Shown piece after piece: positions 7,930 to 18,085 of a DNA stretch of 41,788 nt (positions within the stretch are counted from its first letter, which is position 1; each line of letters begins with the position of its first letter). Location of the stretch: the NCBI GenBank assembly GCA_009602725.1, contig WELB01000051.1, forward strand, positions 381,263 to 423,050, in the 5' to 3' direction. The notes under the pieces are model-generated. The model was not told the DNA's origin, made no database searches, and saw only the letters and a program-made list of their open reading frames with translations. The position numbers were made by a program, and so were the translations under genes. The DNA comes from Spirogloea muscicola. Taxonomy: Eukaryota > Streptophyta > Zygnematophyceae > Spirogloeales > Spirogloeaceae.

Positions 7930-9741
7930 GTGTGAAGTGGACTTGCGAGCGCGGGACCTTCCAAGCCCGTTTTGGTCAGGGAAGATGCGCAGTTTGCTGC
8001 CCAAGTCTTTCTTTGGCGACGGCGGTCAAGCCCCTATGCTCCGACGATACCACCTGGTCGGCAGCCCAGGAGATGTGTCGGCAGCCACCGCCACCTTCCG
8101 GCAGCAGCTGGCCGCCCTCGGCATGTCGATCCGGGCCGAGAAGTGCGTCGCATGGTCTCCTCGGGGCCTCCCTGTCCCATTGCCCCTGCCCCCAGGGTGC
8201 CAGACTCCCCCGGGCGGCCTCACTATCCTGGGGGGTCCCCCTCCGCACGCCGTCTTTCGTGGACGAGCAGCTGCGCGTGCCGCTCCAGGAGCACCTCCGC
8301 CCGGCGGCCCGCCTTCCAGAGCTGCACGACATGCAGCTGGCGCTCGCCATGCTGACGAGGTGCATTGCACAACGACTCCAGTACCTGGCCCGAGCCCTTC
8401 CTCCCTCCCCGGCAGCGCAGGTCGCCTACGCTACCCCTGATGCAGGTATCCAGCACCGCGGTAGGCCAGCACAGCGGCCTTGGTCCAACCCCCGGCCTTC
8501 CTGGAGTCGCCAGCTGTGGTACAATAGGCCTCCCTGCCTGTGAGCCGTGGTGGTCTGGGCTGCCGCCCGCTGGCTCGCGCCTGCCGGGCAGCGTACCTGG
8601 GTAGCTGGGCGCAGGTTGCGCTTCGGTGGCCCAGCCATTCATCCGGCATGGGGGTCGCCTGCCGGAGCAGGCTGCGGCGGACGTGGTGACCGGCGCGTTG
8701 CCTTTCCAGGCGGCTTATCGCTCGGCCTGGGATGCGCTGCTCGTGGACCACCCCGCCCTAGTGCAACGGGTTACGCTTCCTCTCGCGCACGCCCGACCTC
8801 GGGGCCCAAGCTCGCCTCATGGTGGAGGTGGATGCGGCCTCTTTCACTGCGGCGATGGGGCTTCTGCATTCCGACGACCTTCGGGGATGCGCGCGGCTGC
8901 TGTCTGCATCCTCCCCAGGGGCTGCAGCCTGGTTGTCCGCCTTGCCCATACACGACGCGCTCCGGATGCCCACGACGACGTCTTCCGCACGGCTGTACAC
9001 CGCCTCCTCGGCCTCCATCCACCCTGCCTAAGTGGCGTGGTGCAGTGTGAACGCGGCGAGCGCAGTCCAGACGCGGCGTCTCTGGCGGCCCACATGCTCC
9101 AATGTGCACGAAGTGGGGAGCGGACCGGCACTCACGACCCGCACCGGAATGCAATGTAAGGCATCTTCATGGAGGCAGCTTACACAGTGGCACTGGAAAA
9201 CTCCGGTGTCATGCCTCTGACACCTGGGGCGGATGGCCGCTTCCACGCTCGGCGCGCCGATGTCGTCGCCAGCGTGCCGAGTTGGGGGCCTCCGCTCATT
9301 GCAGACGTCGTTACCGCAGACTGTGTCGATCCCAACAGCGCGCCCAACGCTCGCCGTCAGGAGGCGGGCTATGCAGTCCGCCAAGCGGCGGGCGCCAAGG
9401 AGAGGTAATACTCCGATCACCCAGCGGGCGACGAGTTTGTCCCGCTAGCCGGTGACGTCACAATGGGGCCTTTGGGACCCGATGGCTCGGCCTCCTTCGG
9501 CGCCTTGCGCGGCGTGAAGTGGCCCGCCGCCAAGGGCAGCAGAGCGAGCAGCCCGGCTTCAGTGCCGTCGGATCGCTTGCTCGAGTGTCCAGGATGCGAT
9601 TGGCCATCTCCCTGGATATCCCTTGGCTTTGCCGTCCACGTGCGTGCAGGCCGCTCCTTGGCTGCTGCCACCCGGTTCCGTCAGGGCGACGTCTTACCGC
9701 CCTCTAGCTATTCCGACCTCCATTTACTGACTACAGCTTAC
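7930..9741 (+). mobile_element. Non-LTR retrotransposon copy B (RT, zinc knuckle, RLE, tail), frameshifted
   Basis: This is the longest copy. Near 8034-8056 the frame CSDDT followed one frame over by YHLVGSPGD looks like a broken YADDTYLVG catalytic box. LAALGMSIRAEKCVAWSP (about 8107-8160) follows. After several shifts come RGGLGCRPLARACRAAYLG and QPFIRHGGRLPEQAAADVV (8545-8790). The knuckle is CERGERSPDAASLAAHMLQC, where the second Cys has become Arg. The RLE core is RRADVVAS...LIADVVTAD...AAGAKER, then an in-frame TAA (9406-9408) and YSDHPAGDEFVPL. The tail runs FAVHVRAGRSLAAAT to SYSDLHLLTTAY and TGA at 9739-9741. The multiple breaks make it a dead copy. Confidence 0.75.
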
Positions 9742-10140
9742 TGAGAGCCTACTTGTTAAGGTCTTAGCGTTTAGCATTTGGCTTCTTGCGCCATCCGGCC
9801 CACTCAGACCTTGTTCAATCCTTTGGGCTCCTCGCTTTGGGCTCCTCACTCGTTATTATTTGAGTGATTCGTCCTACTCCAGTTTTGCAATAGCGCTTCT
9901 GGCCCCTTCGTAGCTTTGGCCCCTTCGGACCTTGTCATCTCATTCCGGGCTGGCTTCTCACAACCCTTGACCCCATTGAGAAGTCACTTCTTCTCACAGC
10001 TACTGCTCTCCACCAGGGCACGCTATATTCTGCGCCATACGGCCCTTTCAGACGCTTTCTTTTCTTTTCAGACCTGGTTTTTTTCCGTGGGCTGGCCTCT
10101 CACAGCCACTTCTATCACAGATGGCTGTCAATCTGGAAGA
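9742..10140 (+). repeat. 3' untranslated region and stem-loop units after copy B
   Basis: The first 90 bases parallel the region after copy C (GAGCCTACTTGTTAAGGTCT to GCGCCATCCGGCCCACTCAG). Stem-loop units follow at 9947-9966 (GGGCTGG...CAACCC) and 10089-10107 (GGGCTGGCCTCTCACAGCC), the first trailed by CTTGACCCCATTGAGAAG, as in the array before copy B. It is non-coding. Confidence 0.55.
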
Positions 10141-10409
10141 GCTGAATACTTTCTGGGCCGGCTCGGCGCGGAGCTGGGCTCGCCGCCAGGCCGCGGCCGG
10201 CCGCCCGTGCGCCATGGCGCTTCCCACGGGGCCCCTCCGCTGGCCCGCNGGCGGGGGGGGTTTGGGCTTGGGATTGGGTTAATTTTGGATAGTCGACAGC
10301 GATTGCTACTGAGTTTGGTGTGGCTTGGACCCCTCTTCAAGTCATAGCTGTGACCTCTGCTAATGTAGCAATCTAGGAGTAGAGGGCAAGCAATAACCAG
10401 AACGAACAA
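10141..10409. other. GC-rich block with an ambiguous base and a G-quadruplex motif
   Basis: This block separates the retroelement region from SEC31. It is very GC-rich to 10248, has an N at 10249, then a G8 run and three GGG runs spaced by three bases (10253-10260, 10264-10266, 10270-10272, 10276-10278), a canonical four-tract G-quadruplex motif. The rest is the likely 3' flank of the minus-strand SEC31 gene. No poly(A) signal was recognised. Confidence 0.6.
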
Positions 10410-13400
10410 CTACTTGGCAGCCTGGCGCGTTTTGATCATGCGCTTGAGGGCAGTTAGCCAGGCGCTGCACTCGTCCCAGTCGCTCGTTGTGAGCATCACC
10501 TGCACGAAGCGACAAGTGGCAGATGCGGAGAAGCTCATCAGATGATGGACCTGGCCAACTGCGAGACGAGCTGCTGGCACTGCACTTACTGCTTCCCTGC
10601 CCTGCTTAGGTTGCAGTACTTGGGAAATGCTGGATCATCAATCAAATATTCCTCGAGTACTCAAAGTGCACTGCCATGTGTAGTTGCAGGGTATCCTGCC
10701 TTGTCAGCAGCTGCTCAAGCTGAAGACATGATGTCCTATATGGCTGCATCACTTCTCCAAGCAGTGCCCCATGCAGACTAGCTACTTCATGTGATCCAAA
10801 TCCTTAGCATTTGAAGAGGGCAAGCAACCGCGTTATTAACCCCAGACTAGCCGCCTCGATACTGACTTGAACTCTAACCGCGACGCCTGCAGCAGCACCA
10901 CTGTCGCGTCTACCTCACAGCTTCTCTTGAGAGGGGATACATGAGGACACATGCTACATACACGAGACAGCGCCCGCAAGAGGCCGCACTGAGGCTTGCA
11001 GTGTCATCGAATGCAGGAAGGGCAACGAAGGCAACAGGCTCACCTGCATGTGAAGCGCGGACGCATAATCGCCTGCATCCAGCGCCTGGCAAAGCTGCAG
11101 GAGCTTGGACGAGACGGAAGGCGAGATGTCCTTGGCGTTGAGCTTGCCGAACAGCGCGCCCAGCTTGCGGGAGTTGTCGTCAATTTCTCGTTTCTTACTT
11201 GGGATCGCCTTGGCGCCTCCCAGCACATCGCTTGTGTCATTGAAGAGACGCGTCAGCGTGGCCACAGCAGGCTTCAGCTCATCTGCAGGGCAAGCTCAGC
11301 GCAAGCACTGAGCAGCAGTATGACGTCGGATGCCGCGCTTGTGTTTCTTCACCAACCAAAGCAACCTACGTGGCAGATTACAATCTCTGGCCTAATTGCA
11401 GGTACCCACTGGCAATATTGGAGGTGTCGGCCGTCTGCACTGTGGGGGGCGGGGCCGGCGGCGCCGCTTGGACCAGTGGTGGTGGCGCCGCAGCTGGTGA
11501 GGGCTCGCCAGGTGCTGCAGCAGGCCCCTGTAGGGCAGGACCCAAATACAGCGCAAGTTCAATCCCTCAGAGATACGTGCCAGATTGAGCTGGCTTGCAA
11601 GTGACCTTCGGCACCATACACGAGTCATTAAATACAACAGTCAATCAGAGGACGCCAAGATGGCCCACTACAAGGAATCAGCGAAGCTGGCAGAAGAATG
11701 ATGCAAGCGACAAAGTCGAAGCTCATTGTCAGAAGTCACTTCATGATCTGGCAGCTATTCTCCATGTTTCAAGCTCCTCACAAGTACAGGGAGAAGATGA
11801 AAAATGATTGTGGAGAATTTTGGGGCGAGTAGAGCACGGTACTCAAGGCTGGTGCACCTGTAGATGTGCTGGCTGCATGGCTGCCGGCAGTGTGGTTGGC
11901 ACAAAGGAGACCGGCCGGGGGCCCGGCCGCGCAGAGGCCGCCATGATGGTCGGCTGAGGCGGAGGGCCACTTGGGGGAGGTGCAGCCTACCAAATGAGGT
12001 ACTCTGGTCAGAGCCAGCAAATCTTCTACTGAGGTCATAGATTCTACACACATTTCCAGCGAACTTCCGGACACAGGGCCTGGGCTAGAAGCTAGTAATT
12101 GCAATGAAGTTCAGTGAACATGGGTTTTACTGTGAGGGAAGTACAACCGTGGTGAGGGCTTACCGGAGGTGCAGGTGGCGCAAAGGTGGACATGGGTTGC
12201 TGGTATTGCTCTGTGTAGCGGAGTGGAGGGGGCGGCTGCGGATTAAATTGAGCAGCAGGTGGCGCTGCACCGCCGTAGGACGGCATCCCTCGGGGCTGCG
12301 GTGGACCGGTGGGGCTTGACTGGCCACCTTGTGAGTAAGCCGTCGAGGGCAGTGGCTGAGAGGGCTGCGAGATGAAGTGCTGCTGGATAGCAGCGGCAGC
12401 AGTTAAAGGTGGCGCCCGCTGCGGCACAAACGGCTGCTGCACATGCTGGGCGTCGGGCAGTGGCGGCGGTGCCTGATACTGCTGTGCGTAGCTCGCCAGC
12501 ACTGGCGGCGCCACCTCCTTGGCCAGCGGCTCTGGCTGGAAGTAGGTGGGTGGCGGCGGTGCCGGAGCCGCATATGCTGGCTGCATTGGTTGCATCGGTT
12601 GCATAGGCTGCATCGACTGGTATGACGCTGAGGGCTGCGGCTGTGCCGAAAATGCTGATGCAGAATAGGCTGGGGCGTTGGCATATGTGGAGTAGCTGCT
12701 GGTAAATGGAGCCTGCAGCTGCGGTTGTGCTGTTGCAGTGTAGCTGGCAGGAGGAGCCGGCTGGCTTGCAGGTTGCTGGCTCATCCTGCTCACAGACACT
12801 GGCACAACAGCCCCACGGATGCATGACAGCGTCAGGCAAACACTGGTAAGTGTCTGAAAAATACTGCAGGGTGTGCACCTCAGAATTTTGAAGTAGATTG
12901 TGTCAAAGGATGTTACACAAGTGATGAAACACACATGAGCTTGTCAGAGGCATTTCATGAGTAGGAAGGCGTAAAACAAATGTCACACTACACATTTGCA
13001 CACCAGTTGCATGAGGACTCTCTGAGAGAGAAATATTTCTGGGACTTGAACTTAGAAAGCTGAAGCCTAGGGTTCAGCTAAATGGGCTATTGGCTTTATC
13101 GTTGGAACCTTGGCCACTGCCGTTGATGCGGTCGTGCAGACTTGCCAGCTCGGACGGGATGTCATCGCTCGGCAGAAGCGTCAAGTACTCCATAGCAGTG
13201 TTCAAGCGGCCCTGGCCTGCCAGCAGCTCCACATAGCTCCCCACCAGCTTCGCCATGACCGGGCTGACCTTCCGCTTGCCAGTCGCGAGGCCTAAGACAA
13301 TGGCTTTCTCCATCAGATCCTGCAAGTTGCTCAAAGCTTCCAAGGGTCAGGTACAAAACCACGTAAATGTCAAACTTACTGGACTCAGTCGGCAACTCAC

Positions 13401-16400
13401 TCTATGAACATTCCAACCAATGCATGAATTCATAAACAACGTCATGGATGTCATTTAGATGAGGATGTTGAGGTCCTACCTGCAATGCATCAACAGGCAA
13501 TGAGCTGCTCGTGTGTCCAGAGCCAAGCTTCTTGGACCAGATCGAGATCGCTCCATCCGTATTGCCCGCCACCACAAAGCATAGCATTGCCGCCTGGAGA
13601 TTCTGGGCTCCTTGCAATCGCTCGGCCAGGGCATCACAAAGGCTCGGCCACTCGTCTTCTCTCGCATGCGTGCACAGGAGAGCCAACGTCTCCTTCCAGA
13701 GCCGCTGCGGCCGCAACTTCACCAGTCCTGCGAGGTCGTTATTGACAACCGCCCTCACCACCTGCATGTACGGCCGCTTGTTCCGCTGCATGTACTCATT
13801 CTGTACCTTGCTCCACATTTCTGAGCCTCCAACGGACGCCAGGATGAGGGCATCGGCCATCCTGTCCATGTCCAGGCACTTCTTAACGGCCCCCTCTATG
13901 TTGCCTGCGACGAGAGCTTGCTGTACTGCCGTCTCGCCCTCTACGTCCTCTGCAGCGTCGGTCTCTGCAACAACATTGTCAATTGGCCCATCTGCAAGTG
14001 CGTCTGGTGCGAGCTGCACATGGTCTGGCTCCTGCGGCATCTCCGCCGGCTTGGGAGAGGCTTGCAGATTCTCAAAGAAATCTACACCGTTGTCCTCGGG
14101 AAGAGCCAGACTCGGAGTGGCCTCGCTCGCTGCCTCATCTTGCGCAGGCTCTGACACATCCTCTGCCTTCATGCTGAGTTCGTCCATGTCTGTGGCAAGA
14201 GCCTCTGCCGCCCCCTCTGAGGTTGCCGGATTGCTGCTGGGCAACTCCAGTCCTGGCACAAGGTGAGAGCGGAGCTTCCCTCTCGAATCTTCTTCAAATA
14301 GAATCTTCAAGAAAGTCCAGATCTCCGCTTCATTCGGTGACCTGACCCCAGATATGCAGCAATGTGGGTCAGAGCCTGGATACGTGGACACAGCAATGCA
14401 AACCCAAGTCCATGCCTAATCCACACCAAGATTACTCTGGCTGAGGACAGAAACTTACTCTGCTGCTGCAGCCTTTACATCACAGAAAGAGAGCATGGTG
14501 GACTTCTCTCCGCCGGCGATAGCTGCCTCGAACTCCTCTGAGCGCTTCACCAGCTCCTCCTCTGTGACGAGTTCGCGGATGCTAACCTAAATCGATGTCA
14601 AGCGAAATCACTACACTCAGTAAGTACTTCAGTTGAGAAGCTTGATTATTCATTCATCAGAATGAAGCACTGGCTTTTCCTCACAGGAAGACCATCGTGA
14701 AGGAGGCGAGTTACCTCCGATCCAGGAGCTCCCTTCTTGGGCCGGAAGGAGACAAGCTTCCCACCAAAACCAAAGCTCAATCCAACTGGCCGCTTCAGCC
14801 ACTGGGGTGCCCTTGTCATTGCTGCAGATCCCTACATGAGGCCGTCTCAGACAAGCTTTTGCCCGAAGTTCGTCCACTAGCGACAAGACACAAGGACTTG
14901 CTGATAAGCATTAATTCATTGCATATTCCTCTTGTATGACTGCGTCCAAAGCAAGTCAATATTGTGAAGCTGTGCCCTTAACCCCACTTAGCCCTCTGGG
15001 TAAGCAGCTGTCTTACACATAGATGGTTGCTGAGTCAAGCTTGCTCCAAAATCTGCTTCGACGCTGGAGCCTCCTGTATGCGCAGACTGCATAATGACAT
15101 GTCCAGTGTTTCAGTCCATGCAATTATGCAATACAGTAAGCCAATTTTACACTGTCAAAAAGTGAATATTCTTGGAGACACGCACTCGTAGTGAATGCTC
15201 GTGCCCTGATCATCCTACCTCTATGCTGTAGATGCTGACTTTGCCGTCAAAGGAAGATGTCGACAATATCCCTGGGTTTGTAGGGGACCACTGTAGGTCA
15301 AAGTTCCAGTTATTGCTTGAAGGCAGCTCGTACAGAATCTGCACTAGATGAAGCAGTCACAAAGTGTTAGCTACTTCCAGTGATGTGGTACTCCTTATTG
15401 GTATCTTAACAGCCTTAATCGCTTCGTCGATGGAGCATTTGACGTTCTAAGCAGCTACTTCTTCCACAAATCAAGGGTAGTGAGTGAAAAGATGTAGTGA
15501 GTGAAAAGCAAACCTCTCCAGAATTTGTGTCCCAGCAGAGGGTGCGATTATCTTTGCCACAGGTTAGCAAGAGTCCACTATCACTTGGGCACCACGCCAT
15601 GGCAAGCACACCTGCAGATGTATAGATATGCAAGTCATGGGCTGCCATCTGGACGAAACCTGACAATCAAAACCTGCCATTGAGTCCAAGCACATCACAA
15701 TCATGTGCTTTCCCTTAGAAACAACATGATCAGATGTTCATTCCTATTCATGCTTATCCAGTTGGTACTTATCCTGTTGATACCCTTTGAGTGCCCAGTC
15801 AACTCTCTCAAGGGCGAAATGGAGTTCCTCAAGTCCCACACCTGTGTACATTGTCAGGGTAGCACTCATGAGACCATCAACTTAGCATTACTCCTCAACC
15901 CTAGCATACTGTCCTGCCAAAGTGCACAGAGGGGCCTAAACGCTGTGACAACACTCCGCTTGCAGAACGTTGCACTACTGGTCTCTGACCTGGACAGCCG
16001 GCGATCTGTCATCGTCGGAAGCCACGATGAGCTGCGTTGCGACCTCAGGATTCCACTGCAAAGAGGAGCATCGCCGCCGGCTTGTTGGGTCTGTGAAGCT
16101 GGTGTAGAAGGAACAGATGTAGCGTGAAGTCAGACAGGCATTCTTTGAGGTTGACAAGAATGTCCATGAAATCAGACTCATCGTCAGACACTGCAGTGAA
16201 AGTTATGGTGTGAATCAAACATAGCTATATAGCTTGACCTTATTATGCATTACTATATACACAGCTGTTGCAGTGAAAACCCCCATGTCTATTGAGGAGG
16301 TGGACCTCAATGCAGCTCACCTAATCACTTGCTTCTGCCTTTTCAAGTCCCAGACAACTGCAAGCAGACATCAGTCAATGAGAATCTGTGACTCGCTGAC

Positions 16401-17522
16401 CACTTCATATCCACGAGTACCTACAAGCATGTTCACCTTGTAGCATAGTATTGTTATGATGGGGCATAATCGCTGCCCTACTCCATATTCAAACACCTCA
16501 TTGAATTACCAGCACATCGCAAGCACACCTGAATTGCCGCTGTACGACGTTGAGGCGAGTATGTGCTGGACCTTGTGATTCCAAGCCAGGTAAGAGATTT
16601 CGCCCGACGCACCAGAGGCACCACCCTGCAAATTGGCCACCTCCAAAGTGGTGAGCTCTGATGATCTTCTTGCCACTACAAACTGCCTTTCCACAAAGCT
16701 TGTCGAGTGATTGCCAACCTTGAGTGCAGGGTAGAGAGACGGTGCAGACGGATTGGCCAGGTCCCAAATGAAAACCTCGCCGTCCTCGGCTCCCGAGGCG
16801 AGCAGGTTCGGGCTGAAAGCGTTGAACTCCAGGCCGCGTACCTGCCCTTGACATTGAGCTTGGCAGTCAGTGCTTGGCCTCCATTGGACCGAGCTCGCTG
16901 CTGGCCAGCAGTACCTCAGACCCTGTGATTGTGATAGCGAGCTGCCTTCACAACTGTGACCAAGCGCCGTCTTCAAGCTGATGGTCGCCGCTGCGGACTT
17001 TGGCCACGACGCCAGGAGCTTCCAGTGAGCTGATTGATGCCTGGCACTCACCGCGCCCGTGTGCTTCTGGAGGCGGCCGACGACGCAGTCCTCCGGCGTG
17101 CTGCCCTTGCTGCAAAAGCCCAATGTGACTGGCTGAGACTCGAGCTGACAGCTCCAACAGCAGTTGCTATGCATTGTACTTGTACACTAGGTATTAAGCA
17201 GCACAATCACAGAGTTTTAAGTGCACTATCTACATCATTGCCTTGTATGAGGCAGTGTGATAAAAAACCAAACCGCGACACCTGCCCGAGCCGCCGTGGC
17301 AGCAGAGGTTCGAAGGCTGCACCTGAGGAGCTTGTCGGGGTTCCACAGGTTGACGGAGCCGTCGACGAGGCCGCCGGCGACGATGCCGAGCGGGTAGTCG
17401 CCGGAGTCGACGCCGATGGTGCCCCAGGAGAGGCGGTTGAAGCGCTCGGACGCCGGCGCGGCGCCCGCGGCGGGCGCCAGGTCGGGCTCGGCGTCCGCGA
17501 AGTCGAGGCGGAAGAGCTCGAG
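10410..17522 (-). CDS. SEC31: SEC31, COPII outer-coat protein (5' end unresolved)
   Basis: SEC31 pairs with SEC13 to form the outer cage of COPII vesicles at ER exit sites. Exons in order: 17522-17323, 17109-17052, 16841-16719, 16625-16529, 16357-16321, 16098-15990, 15841-15784, 15611-15514, 15338-15219, 14831-14715, 14586-14459, 14341-13480, 13319-13109, 12798-12164, 11986-11858, 11527-11410, 11282-11044, 10499-10410. They sum to 3,429 bases, 1,142 residues plus stop, with all junctions in frame and GT-AG introns. The N-terminal WD40 part (about residues 1-340) shows [26 protein letters not shown] and [36 protein letters not shown] and a helical middle ([11 protein letters not shown]) follow. 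A Pro/Gln/Ala-rich stretch (exon 12798-12164) precedes the C-terminal helices ([32 protein letters not shown]). The 5' end is uncertain: an in-frame ATG at 17579-17577 meets TGA at 17567-17565, and base 17523 is N. The exon starting 12798 uses the only acceptor that keeps frame. Confidence 0.93.
12579..12613 (-). repeat. 9-bp coding repeat, Met-Gln-Pro x4 in SEC31
   Basis: Inside the proline-rich exon the triplet MQP is repeated four times in a row by a 9-base unit (ATGCARCCN). The variable Pro/Gln-rich linker of SEC31 proteins tolerates length change, so this is probably a polymorphic coding microsatellite. Confidence 0.75.
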
Positions 17523-18085
17523 NCGCCGCGAGGAGCGCGGACGCCGCCGCAGCGCCGCGCGCGCTCAGGCGTCCGCCATGGCCGCCGCGGCGGCGGAGCC
17601 GGCAGGTACAGAGACGGGCGTGTGTGAGCGCGGGGTCTGGGGAAAGCGTATCGAGCATCTGCAGATCTGTCCCCAAGAGCCAGGTACAACTCAGAACTGA
17701 TGGATTAAAGCATGCCCACCCTTATAGTAGTAGCAAGGTGCCCATCCACTAGATCTACGATGTCGCGGTTTCAGTCTGGTGCTCGGAAGTGGGGGCCGGC
17801 TAACCACCGCACCTTTGCGGTAACCGTGGGGAGAGCCTCCACGGGCGCGTCGGTCTATATGGTTACCCTCGACTGGCTAACCTCAGTTGCAAACCCTTGC
17901 CAAAACCCCGGGCCTCCGCAGCGCCAGCAGCCGCCGCCGCCGCCGCCGCCGCCGCCGCCTGCGGGAGCGCCAGCCGCGCCGCGACTGTGCCGCGAGTCGG
18001 CGACTCTCCCGCCATTGAAGGCCAGCCTCGACTTGAGCCCTGCCGGTCGTTGCCACCCGGCGAGCCTCCGTGCGGCGCGTCTGCG
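17523..18085. promoter_or_regulatory. Shared upstream region of divergent SEC31 and RRP5
   Basis: The two genes point away from each other, and about 500 bases separate the first resolved SEC31 codon or candidate ATG (17579) from the RRP5 start at 18086. The region holds an N at 17523, an ACCGCA/TGCGGT hairpin (about 17807-17822) and a CCG run at 17931-17959. No TATA box was recognised. Any missing 5' exon of SEC31 would also lie here. That it works as a bidirectional promoter is inferred from layout only. Confidence 0.45.

Noticed and set aside
7443-8543. Long plus-strand open frame of 366 codons
   Set aside because: It runs through stem-loop repeats, the 37-base tandem array and the wrong frame of copy B, so it is not a protein.
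10264-10280. Telomere-like TTTGGGCTTGGGATTGGG
   Set aside because: The units are unequal and too few for an interstitial telomere; a G-quadruplex motif is the safer description.
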